The notes beneath the pieces were generated by a model. The model ran no database searches. It saw nothing but the letters and a program-made list of their open reading frames with translations, and had not been told where the DNA came from. From Collodictyon triciliatum (taxonomy: Eukaryota > CRuMs), in contig JBHJMP010000985.1 of assembly GCA_043381765.1 (NCBI GenBank), positions 1 through 28,022 of the forward strand: DNA of 28,022 bases, given 5' to 3'. This document shows positions 1 through 11,000 of the stretch, piece by piece; position 1 is the stretch's first letter, and the number at the start of each line of letters is the position of its first letter. The translations under genes were made by a program, and so were the position numbers.

Positions 1-197
1 GGCATATGCGATGGATGAGATGCCACATTCCACGCTGCCAGAATCCTTTCGGATGGGTAAGCATATCTGTCCACCATCTCATCGTGAGTGATGTCCATGC
101 GTATTGCACGAAAAGTTATTTTTCTTTCTTGCGGCGGTGGCGAGGTACCGTACTGATTCAACATTTTGTTGAAGCATACCAAATATGTATTTCGTGA
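1..197 (+). CDS. Possible 3' end of a truncated upstream gene (two exons)
   Basis: Positions 2-56 stay open in one frame and end at a good donor (GTAAGC at 57). A possible acceptor at 143-144 (GAG) leads to 145-197, which joins in phase and reaches TGA at 195-197. The spliced tail reads about 35 residues, including MDEMPHSTLPESF and then VLIQHFVEAYQ. The same last 17 residues can also be read without splicing in a frame that is open from position 6, so the intron is not certain. The gene would enter from the left edge of the window. No family is recognisable from so short a piece, and chance open frames of this size are common. Confidence 0.3.
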   Translation, partial: HMRWMRCHIPRCQNPFGWVSISVHHLIVSDVHAYCTKSYFSFLRRWRGTVLIQHFVEAYQICIS

Positions 198-697
198 GCG
201 CATTTCAGAACCGCTTCTCACCGCGTATTTCCACATCCAGATTTTTTCACTGAATCTCCTGACATCAGCCAAAAGCGACACAGATCAGAGGAAGGAGAGA
301 CCGCCATCAATGATCAGAACCTGGCATAAGGAAAGAAAAAAAAAAAAAACAAGCAACCAAATGACACAGCCACTTTTGCTCTTCTCAAACGCAAGCAACC
401 CGGATGTGTTTACGAAATCGTCCTCCGTTTGTAGTGGTCAAGGTCGAGATGCTCCCGGCACATCCCCCCACCACGAGAGTTATGTCATACTCGAAGACTC
501 GGTTTGCTCTTTCTCTTTGTTATTTTCTCATCTTTTTCATCTTTCTTATTTTCCTCATTTTCTTGTTTTCTCATTTTTCTCATTTTCTCATTTTTCTCAT
601 TTTTCTCATTTTTCTCATTTTTCTCATTTTTCTGTTGAAATTATCTTGCAACTTGGTCTAGGCATCATATCATTTGGTCAAAGTCGTTCGCCCTCAG
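198..697. other. Intergenic / 5' region of the GT61-like gene
   Basis: No supportable gene lies here. The stretch holds a run of 13 A at about 337-349 and a long pyrimidine-rich tract at 505-640 made of imperfect TTTTTCTCA and TTTTCTCA units. A possible acceptor (GGTCTAG) ends at 661, 37 bases before the next ATG, so the tract could be the end of a 5'UTR intron. Frames open across the tract encode only Phe/Leu/Ile or Ser/His/Phe repeats. Confidence 0.5.
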
Positions 698-2743
698 ATG
701 CTGGTGGTGACAAATGTATATTATACACGCACTAATTTATTTTCACTGGCCACTAGAATCATTCTTCTTGGTGCATTATTGACGTTACTGTTCGGTGGAA
801 TTGGTCACCTCTTTTACCATCTGGAGTTGGAGCAGATGGTCACGCAGATCAACCCTATTACCATTGGAATAGATGCCGCTGAACCCAAATCTCGTCTCGT
901 TGAAAATTTTCAAGGTAATCAAAAATCACTACCAGACCCACAGCACCAAAGGGGAGACAATCCCCATGCGCTTCTGCAACTTTCTGTCCAAGAACTCGAA
1001 ATGTATGGCGGAATAGAGAAAAGCCGTGTTGGTGAAGATGACGCCGGCGTCAAAACTGTGCCATTTCATCATTCAGTTTCCCTCACTTCCGCAAAAAATG
1101 ATAATTTGCCCCTCGGAGAGAGAAAGACTTCCATTCATGGACAGAGAACTGAAAAAACACCGCCAGAATCAGATCGTAAAGAAATGTCGATCGAACAACA
1201 GAACCAGCAGCTACCAGTCCGAGAAAGAATTTCAGGAGACCAGGCATTAAAGGAGGCGCCCACAATCAGCTATGAAACGAATGATGCCGATGCCCTGAAA
1301 AAAGTCATTGCTTTGGATGACACTCAGGCATCAAATAATTCACCCCATAGACTGGCGATGAATAAATTACTCGAGGGAAAGGATTTGTTGGGCTCTGACA
1401 TGAAAAAACAGTATTCAAGTAATTCAAATATCGATTCAAGTGACGATACTGACAAAGCAAAAACGCGATTTGATGAATTTCATGTATATATAAAGCAAAC
1501 CGTCAAGAAATTTTTCTTTGAAAGTCACCAAGAGGTGAGACTCATTGGGGATTCAAAAAACAAGGGTGACTTGGACCACTCAAATATTCCTAAATCAGAG
1601 TTTATTTTTCACAACAAAACCGCTCTTCGTGGCACCTTTAAGAATGTATGCATGGAAAATAACAGGATTTTGTTTTTTGGATGGATGCCAGAGCAGCGTT
1701 GGCTTTGGGACACATTTACATACCTAGGTGTTTGGGTGCGAATGGGGACTCCAAAAGAATGGAAGAATGCTATACATGTAAAAGGACCGTCTGTTACTCT
1801 CATAGCAGACACTCCTGGAAACAATAACTTGCACCATTTATGGTACGGAAAGCACTTCCCTACTATCACTCGTGTTATGCAAGCAAAAGAAACGGGAGAT
1901 ACTCCTCCTTACTTTGAAAACATCATCCGTGACGGCTCCATAGTCAACATGGGACCTATTGACTTCAACCTCGGGTCTATCGGACTCATTATAAAGCTCT
2001 TGCAAAACTTCAACATCCAAAACAATTTACCGCCGATGAAAGATTACATCGCCAATAGCAAGCAAATAGTATGTGCTGAAACGCTGGCAGTCCAAGGAAC
2101 TAAAGAGGATTTGATTCGATCAGCCATGATGGATATTGACCTCGCAAAGAAAATTATTCAGGACTATAGGACATTGGCGTACGAACAAGCCGGCATTGCA
2201 GCACCGACACCAAATAGGTGCCCCAAAAACGCCCTGGTTTTTGCAAAATTTGACTCGAATCACAAAAGATGGTTGAATGCAAAGGACTTTTATCAAGCCT
2301 TCAAGACTACACACCCACACATGCACGTAGAATATTGGGATGTTGTGGATGGAAAGATGGGCTTTGAGGAGCAAATCCGATACTTTTCCAACATTGACCT
2401 CTTCATATGTCCTAACGGGTCACATCAGCAGGTGGCGCTATTCATGGCGCACGGAGCCACTGTGGTAGAAACATTAGACGAGGGATACTTTGCTCCGTCA
2501 TGGAACATTGATTTTTCGATGAACTATCTTGTTGGGATTCACGGATTCCAGATACGCGGCAGACTTGCTACAGAGGCAGAATACGAAGCCAGCATGGCCG
2601 ACTACGCCCCACAGGACGTTAAATCGCACAAGAACATGTCGATGTCGTATCTTGTGGAAGTGGACCAGGCGGTCCATATTATTGATAAGCATATTCATCA
2701 CATAGGTAAATATTGCACAAATGATAACCCAAGGAAGCACTGA
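698..2743 (+). CDS. Type II membrane protein, probable family 61-like glycosyltransferase
   Basis: A single exon of 681 codons. The frame is open from 674, but that codon is TTG; the first ATG is 698. Residues about 20-42 form one hydrophobic segment (LATRIILLGALLTLLFGGIG), typical of a Golgi/ER signal anchor. A polar, poorly conserved stem of about 270 residues follows. The C-terminal 350 residues look globular. They include the segment HLWYGKHFP near residue 385 and, near residue 580-610, an EQIRYFSNIDLFICPNGSHQ stretch followed by a HGATVVE motif. That order resembles the DUF563/GT61 pattern, in which a conserved His/Gly site precedes a V/I-E strand. Such enzymes transfer xylose, GlcNAc or related sugars in the secretory pathway. 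The canonical HGAG is not intact, so the donor sugar and activity are unknown. AATAAA lies 38 bases after the stop. The family call is from memory of the motif. Confidence 0.6.
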   Translation: MLVVTNVYYTRTNLFSLATRIILLGALLTLLFGGIGHLFYHLELEQMVTQINPITIGIDAAEPKSRLVENFQGNQKSLPDPQHQRGDNPHALLQLSVQELEMYGGIEKSRVGEDDAGVKTVPFHHSVSLTSAKNDNLPLGERKTSIHGQRTEKTPPESDRKEMSIEQQNQQLPVRERISGDQALKEAPTISYETNDADALKKVIALDDTQASNNSPHRLAMNKLLEGKDLLGSDMKKQYSSNSNIDSSDDTDKAKTRFDEFHVYIKQTVKKFFFESHQEVRLIGDSKNKGDLDHSNIPKSEFIFHNKTALRGTFKNVCMENNRILFFGWMPEQRWLWDTFTYLGVWVRMGTPKEWKNAIHVKGPSVTLIADTPGNNNLHHLWYGKHFPTITRVMQAKETGDTPPYFENIIRDGSIVNMGPIDFNLGSIGLIIKLLQNFNIQNNLPPMKDYIANSKQIVCAETLAVQGTKEDLIRSAMMDIDLAKKIIQDYRTLAYEQAGIAAPTPNRCPKNALVFAKFDSNHKRWLNAKDFYQAFKTTHPHMHVEYWDVVDGKMGFEEQIRYFSNIDLFICPNGSHQQVALFMAHGATVVETLDEGYFAPSWNIDFSMNYLVGIHGFQIRGRLATEAEYEASMADYAPQDVKSHKNMSMSYLVEVDQAVHIIDKHIHHIGKYCTNDNPRKH

Positions 2744-2780
2744 GACCCAAGCAACAGCAGCCGAAGAAAAAAACACACAG

Positions 2781-2786
2781 AATAAA
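2781..2786 (+). terminator. Poly(A) signal of the GT61-like gene
   Basis: AATAAA lies 38 bases downstream of the TGA at 2741-2743, the expected distance for a cleavage and polyadenylation signal. The cleavage site itself would lie at or inside the assembly gap. Confidence 0.5.
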
Positions 2787-2803
2787 TCCCCCTGGGGTGG
2801 ATG

Positions 2804-3407
2804 NNNNNNNNNNNNNNNNNNNNNNNNNNNNNNNNNNNNNNNNNNNNNNNNNNNNNNNNNNNNNNNNNNNNNNNNNNNNNNNNNNNNNNNNNNNNNNNNN
2901 NNNNNNNNNNNNNNNNNNNNNNNNNNNNNNNNNNNNNNNNNNNNNNNNNNNNNNNNNNNNNNNNNNNNNNNNNNNNNNNNNNNNNNNNNNNNNNNNNNNN
3001 NNNNNNNNNNNNNNNNNNNNNNNNNNNNNNNNNNNNNNNNNNNNNNNNNNNNNNNNNNNNNNNNNNNNNNNNNNNNNNNNNNNNNNNNNNNNNNNNNNNN
3101 NNNNNNNNNNNNNNNNNNNNNNNNNNNNNNNNNNNNNNNNNNNNNNNNNNNNNNNNNNNNNNNNNNNNNNNNNNNNNNNNNNNNNNNNNNNNNNNNNNNN
3201 NNNNNNNNNNNNNNNNNNNNNNNNNNNNNNNNNNNNNNNNNNNNNNNNNNNNNNNNNNNNNNNNNNNNNNNNNNNNNNNNNNNNNNNNNNNNNNNNNNNN
3301 NNNNNNNNNNNNNNNNNNNNNNNNNNNNNNNNNNNNNNNNNNNNNNNNNNNNNNNNNNNNNNNNNNNNNNNNNNNNNNNNNNNNNNNNNNNNNNNNNNNN
3401 NNNNNNN
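2804..3407. other. Assembly gap (604 N)
   Basis: A run of undetermined bases. Its length is not a round placeholder number, so it may be an estimate from paired reads. In a locus this rich in arrays, an unresolved tandem repeat is a likely cause. Any open frame crossing it is meaningless. Confidence 0.99.
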
Positions 3408-3568
3408 TCCTCTTTGCACGATACCCTTTCTCCTTTCTCCTCCTCTGATCTCCTTCCGAGCCCGTGACGGGCGCAAGGAAATCATTAAACACTACTCGCT
3501 CTTTCCAAAAAACTAGTTCCAAGACAAACTCGCAGTCGTCGGACGGGACGGATCGTTGATCGGAGCCA

Positions 3569-5557
3569 ATGGAGCCACAAACGGCGCGTCGATCGTCGCT
3601 TCTGCTCCACCTGCTCGGATTCACCCACCCGCACCCTTGTCCACGCACTCTTCTGCTGGCGCCGATCGCTCTACCCCAAAAATGCACGCCTTTCTCTTAC
3701 GATGATATAATTATATGTAACATCACCTCATTATCATATACGCACGATCACAAGCACAATCATCACAGCCATCACAATCATCACAATCATCACAATCATC
3801 ACAATCATCACAATCATCACAATCATCACAATCACCACAATCACCACAATCACCACAATCACCACAATCACCACAATCACCACAATCATCACAATCATCA
3901 CAATCATCACAATCATCACAATCATCACAATCAAAACAGGGGGCGAAGGTCCACACCACAGGAAGCACCCACAATACCACCCACATCCACACCAACATAC
4001 AAGCATATGGAAAACGACAACGACAGCAATATCGACAATAACAGCGACGACTACAGCGACGATGACGGCCATACTGGCTACCGCCCCTCAGACGTGACAA
4101 GCCACCGCCGTCGAACACCACAGCAGACAGACACACACATCACGCATACCACACACAACGCGGGGCGACCGTCCGCTCGGGATTTGCAGGCGATGGAGGC
4201 GGCTCTATACGAGCGAAGCCGGCCGCACGAGCCTTACATACAGCGAAGGACACCAACCGGAACAGATGCAACCACGCACAACCCACACGATATACACGAC
4301 CCGCGTGCTCAACACAACATATACAACCAATTCAACATGCAGAATCCGCAACATCTACAGAATCAACACATCCCGCACAACCAGCAAAATATCTACAATC
4401 AATTCAACCAGCAGAATCCGCAACACGCACAAAACCAACACAACCCGCAAAATCTACAAAATCATGTGAAGCCCAGAGACTCCAACAGAGTCAGCGCTCA
4501 TCCGCTCATGGCTCCGAGTGCGGTGCAGAGAACTCCAGTCGCGGCTGCGGAGTCTGCACCAAAGCAGCGGCCCGAGCCGAGTCTGCGCCGTGCAAGCAGC
4601 GTGACTGATGAGTGTCTCCACACTGCGCGCTCAGACTCATCGGGGCGGGCACAGGCACGGGCGAGGCCAAGCGTTGAATACAAACCCATCACGCTTGATG
4701 AGTTCAAGGAAAAGTATCCCGAGTATCGCAGAAAGTATGTGCAGCTTGGACGACTCGGCCCCGATTTGGCATCAGAGGAGCTGCTGCAGAAGGTGAGTTT
4801 ATGGTGATTTTCTTGTTGCTCTTTTCCATCTTTGCTTGCTTGTTGACGTCCTTGTTCTTTTCTTTTCTTCCCTTCTCTTTCTACATACAATCACAGCTCC
4901 CTCCCTCCCTCCCTCCCTCCCTCTCCCTCTCTCCCTCTCTCTTTTATGCCGACGGCGGTTGTCATGACGTTGATTGTAACTGCGGCCTGTTGAGCAGAAG
5001 GCAAACGCCGAAAAGATGAAGGATTACAGCAAGCATCTACGCAGTCTAGCCCAACCCCTGACAGAGGAAGAAAAGAAGAAGCTGGAAGAAAAGAAAGAGC
5101 GCGCAAAGCTGGAGAAGGCGCAGGGTCGACAAAAGGTATCCCAGCCTCCGACCCACACCCTCGCTCTTGCGCTGTTGTCTTTAATTCTTTTATTTATCTT
5201 TTGCTTATTTTTGTACACAACAACAACATCATCATCCCTTCCCTTCCCTTCCCTTTCCTCTCCTCTCTTCAGTAACCCTGACCGAAGGAACGAAACAAAC
5301 AAACAAACAAACACACAAACAAGGCTGCCGAGTATGCGGAGAAGGTGCGCGAGCAGCGTCAGCGAGCAGTGGCCGAGCGGCAGAAGCGGCGCGAACTGAA
5401 CCGCAGCAACAGCGAGCCAGCATTCTCGGAGAGCGGCTTGGCCGACGACTTTGCCGACGAGGAAGAGCAGCGGCTCATGTCGCAGTTGGAGGAGCTGCAG
5501 CTCAAGCATCAGCAGTACCAGGCCAATGTGCGCGGGATCAAAGGCGAATACTCGTAG
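3569..5557 (+). CDS. His/Asn-repeat, C-terminal coiled-coil protein (three exons)
   Basis: Exons 3569-4792, 4998-5135 and 5324-5557 join in phase 0 (531 residues, stop TAG). Donors are GTGAGT and GTATCC; acceptors are GAGCAG and ACAAG. An in-frame TGA lies just upstream of the ATG. The N-terminal half is low complexity: an NHH tripeptide array, an Asp/Asn/Ser acidic stretch, then a 24-residue unit present twice and rich in Asn, Gln and His. The conserved-looking part starts at about residue 370 with YKPITLDEFKEKYPEY and LGRLGPDL. It continues as a highly charged helix (EEEKKKLEEKKERAKLEK) and ends in an Arg/Gln/Glu-rich coiled coil. The pattern of a Pro-Thr-Leu entry, a LG-x-LGPDL turn and a charged helix is reminiscent of ciliary coiled-coil proteins such as JHY, but this is an impression only. 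The true start could lie after the array. The gene converges on the ubiquitin gene. Confidence 0.7.
3775..3927 (+). repeat. Nine-base tandem array, 17 units, coding for (NHH)n
   Basis: Seventeen perfect head-to-tail units. Units 3775-3828 (six) are CAATCATCA, units 3829-3882 (six) are CAATCACCA, and units 3883-3927 (five) are CAATCATCA again. The change is synonymous (His CAT to CAC), so the protein repeat is uniform while the DNA has three blocks. Degenerate units flank the array on both sides. Confidence 0.95.
4316..4459 (+). repeat. 72-bp direct duplication inside the coding sequence
   Basis: Two adjacent copies (4316-4387 and 4388-4459) encode the diverged 24-residue unit that starts NIYNQFN and continues QNPQH. 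The copies keep the reading frame and differ at scattered sites. This points to an older in-frame duplication rather than fresh slippage. Confidence 0.85.
4897..4946 (+). repeat. Polypyrimidine tract in intron 1 of the coiled-coil gene
   Basis: CCCT units followed by CTCTCC-type units form an almost pure pyrimidine strand of about 50 bases inside intron 4793-4997. It may act as the intron's polypyrimidine region. It is also the kind of mirror-symmetric tract that can form triplex DNA. Confidence 0.7.
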
Positions 5558-5857
5558 AGACCGGACTGAGGGCTGAACAAGGCAGGTGCTCCACACAATT
5601 CCCGCTTGGCTCCCATTAATCGCTGCCGCCCGGTTCTGCTCTCGTTGCTTCAGGCAAAGGCATAAAGTATATGTACATGAAGTGCGGCGAGACAGCGTGT
5701 AAGTCTGACAGGAGCGTTGAAGGCAGTGGTTGATTGGAGACCTTTTTATTCATCTGGTAGTAGAAGGTACAACCCAGGCAGCCAGGGACAGGCAAGTGCA
5801 CAGGCAGCAGGGATGGTAGATGAACTGCAAGACTTGCACCAGGGAAGGACAAGAAGT
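5558..5857. other. Convergent intergenic region
   Basis: Three hundred bases between the stop of the coiled-coil gene and the stop of the minus-strand ubiquitin gene. It must hold both 3'UTRs. No canonical AATAAA is seen; CATAAAGT near 5661 is a possible plus-strand variant signal. No gene is supported. Confidence 0.6.
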
Positions 5858-7593
<1,736 letters not shown>

Positions 7594-8035
7594 ATGGTAC
7601 GCTGTGTTATAGAAAGAACCCGAGATGCTATACTCTCGCGAAGTAAGTGTTTTATCCTGACTTACAGAATCACTCGTCATTGCTCGGATACTTCTGATAA
7701 TTTTAATACTTATACACCAGGACTACATGAGTTATGTTCACAATGGTAAATTCATGTCCTCTCATAATATCATAAAAAAAATTACATGCAGCATTCAATG
7801 GTTGAAATTTTATCTGTTATATGTGCTTTTCAACTTTGTTTTTATTTTCCCTGTAATGAAGTGGCATTACACGCATAATACTTCAAATAATTAGATTATT
7901 CGTGTGCTCTATAAATATTTTTATAATACTTATTATCAAACTCAAGTTCCTCATAAAATATTGGACTCTTTCCGTTACATCCTGGACAACTTATCTTCTA
8001 ATGCTGACCCTTGGAAGATTGCGGCCATTCATAAG
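7594..8035 (+). other. NBAS: NBAS exons 1-4: N-terminus (exons 1-3 tentative)
   Basis: Proposed exons are 7594-7642, 7721-7745, 7792-7822 and 7895-8035. Exon 4 is the secure one: it reads RVLYKYFYN, then VPHKILDSF, then DPWKIAAIHK. That matches the place in NBAS where a helical lead-in runs into the first propeller strand (human ...NWHLVLAS). It starts in phase 0 after an ATTAG acceptor and ends at CATAAG. Exons 1-3 were chosen only because they join in phase and have plausible sites. The frame before ATG 7594 is also open, so the true start could be upstream. Confidence 0.5.
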
Positions 8036-11000
8036 GTTTTATCTTAAATAGCAGCAGACACCTTGAAGAGTCCGACGCTTTCTTCCATAAAATTTTGCAT
8101 TTTTTCCCCAGTAAATTTTATTCTTTACAGATTGTACAATTTAACATTCAAACTTCAATGAACAGAAAAACACCATCGCAATTGTCGGAATAAATTCAAT
8201 AAGATTAGTAGATGCAGACCAAAGGGAAAAAGACTATGTTCTATCACCGCGTAATAGAGAAACGATAATGAAACGAAATTATGAGATTCAAAAAACAAAG
8301 AAAATAAGTTCGACATATCAAAATTTTGATTATCTTCCAAAAATAGTACCACTCGATCCGCAACCGCAACTCCGAAAAGTGGCTATAAGTCCTTGCTCTC
8401 TCTACGTAGCCATTGGATTTTCCGACGGTTCAATATGCATCATAGACAGGTTATTGCTTACTCAAATGAAAATAACTTGCATAAGCGTCATGAAAAAACA
8501 CATGTAAAATTTATCATACACCAGAAAACACCTTTCAATGGAAATAACGAATTCAGTTTTTTTTTCTTATAAAAATCAAATAAAATATCGCTCTTCGCTA
8601 CAAAAGGAGAGGAAATAGCCAAGTAAAGCATGGGAAGGTCCATAGTGGGGCTCAACCTTATGCCGGTCTATTTTGGGTTGCAGGAAAATCATCTGACGTG
8701 GGAATGTATGCCGATAGTATCCACATTATGAAATTTTAACTATGAAAATAAATCACCTTATCTATCAGTGAGTTCATTGTCATTTTCTACCTCATCGGAT
8801 CATTCACTTATTTTTTATCACTAGGAAACTTATAACTGTTTCATTTCACGCCAAAATATGCCTATATGATTTTATTCCATCCCAAAGCGTATCTGAGACA
8901 AAGTTTGTCATGTTGGAATCTATCAGCACTTTTTTGCATCATTCTATTATCACCTGCGCTGACATATCCCCCGATTATTCCTCACTTCTTCTATCCGGAG
9001 GCATCACTCGAGGTACTTTTACATTACGTGTACATAGAAAAAAACATTTATAGAATCAAGAATACGTTTTTTTTTGTTTTGTTCTTGTTTCATACTTTGA
9101 CCAAAAAAGCAGGGTCGTGGGAACCATCCTTTAGTTGCTGGGTGATTCAATCATCCAAACCCTATATCTACCCTAAATCAGAAGGCACACTCACAACCGT
9201 TTCAAATACTTGGATCAAGTCGCTTTATGAAAACATTCATATGTATTTCAAGGCGATAGAAGGAGGGTCTAAATTAATCAAAAAGGTATTGTACCATGGC
9301 CATGTTCTCTGTTATCTTCTACAGTAAACAGTATTCCATTCGTGAATTATCCATATTCGGAACATATACCCATTCTAGGTTCTTGTCTGTCCTGCTGGAG
9401 AGTATTTCGCATGCCTAGATTTTGAAGGTCGATTGGAAGTCCGTAGTCTCGAGTCGCCAGAGGCAACTATCAGAATGGAAAATCTGGAGGTATGAATTCT
9501 TTACGTTTTCTTGCATACAACCTTCATTTCATTTCATTTCATTTCATTTCATTTCATTTAAACAAGCAATTATTGATATATGCAACCGTATCTTAGACAA
9601 TGTTGTAATAACATTTAAGATAAAATACAAAATTTCTATACAGAAAATAAATGCAGAATTCGGTGGGTGGTGACGCAGCTTTTCAACTATAATTTTAAAC
9701 CTATATGCAAACTCATGAATAAAAGTAACGATACCCACCATCCTGCACAAAACTGAAAGGAAGAATAAAAAAAAAAGTAATGATACCCACTTATCTATCT
9801 TGTGAACAAATATACAGTTGATGATATTTCATGGTGGACAGGCTCTGTTCTAAATATTGTATCGAACAAGAAGGTTACTCTGTTTTCTAATTTTTTTCGG
9901 TCATTTAACATAGATTTATAATTCACAAATTGAAAGGAAGAAAAAAAAGAAATACTGATTTGTAATTCTTTTAAAGACATGCGCTCAATAAAAGAGAATT
10001 GAAATACCCATAGTAATGCAACTATTTTTTCATGATTGCATAATACAGATAAAATTTCTAATCATCGAGTCAACGCCTTTGGAAAAGATTGCTATTATCA
10101 TAGGTTTTTCTCTTTCTTTCCACTGAAAGGAATTATACTTTTTTTTTTTAAATATTTTCTTGATTTTTTTCAAACTTGGCTCTCATACCCTCCAAAAAAT
10201 TACATTACAAAGAAGCGCCACTTTACCAATCTTTGCACTAGCCTATTTTTTTTTTAATTCACGCATATTTTATCATACCTTATATTATTCGTAGATGGAC
10301 TTTACTGCAAAGAAGATGTTAGTTCAAAGAGAATATTTTCTCTAACAAGCTCCTCAACAGGACGGTTTTTTATCCTCCAAAATGAAGAAATCAAGTAATT
10401 GATCTAAAATCAGAAGTGAAGCAAATCAGCTCATGAACAATTTCATAAACATAATATTAAAATCATATTCTTTTTACTCTTAGTCAGAAGGATCGAAGTC
10501 CAGTGTTTGTTGTTGGTAAGAGTTAGCTTTCATCTTATCAGGAGGAGCCTTATTTAATTTTCAACTTACACAGTCTCCGAAGAGGTTGAAATGTTCGATT
10601 TTCCTACACGAATTGCAAATAGTATCTGGAATTTCTTGGTTGGAATGTTCTATCGAAAGGCAACTCCAATTTTTTTTCACTATTCATAGTAAATGTATCA
10701 TTTGCCTCATGTTACATTATATTTGTATGGAAAATGTCTAAATACAAGGGAAAAAAACCACAGTAAAACTGAACTGGCAAATATTAGGGTCTCGCGTCTT
10801 ATTTGAACGAAGATATTGGATCTCATCAGCTAGTTATCATCAAAAATATTTCGCTTGAAGAGGAATACAAGAAATTAATATCCGAAAAGAAGTAAAATTT
10901 CACTACTTTTGGTTCAGATACTCAAAGCTTTGATATTAATCAAGGAGTTATACTTTACGATTCATTTAAATCTTTATAGATAAGAATAATATATTTCTAT

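Noticed and set aside
404-661. Hydrophobic open frame that looks like a multi-pass membrane protein
   Set aside because: Repeated Phe-Leu-Ile comes from the TTTTCTCA array. There is no conserved segment and other frames are also open.
2679-3687. Several open frames crossing the unknown bases
   Set aside because: They consist mainly of undetermined residues in the assembly gap.
3723-4136. Minus-strand open frames of Asp-Asp-Cys and Ile-Val-Met repeats
   Set aside because: These are antisense shadows of the NHH array in the plus-strand gene.
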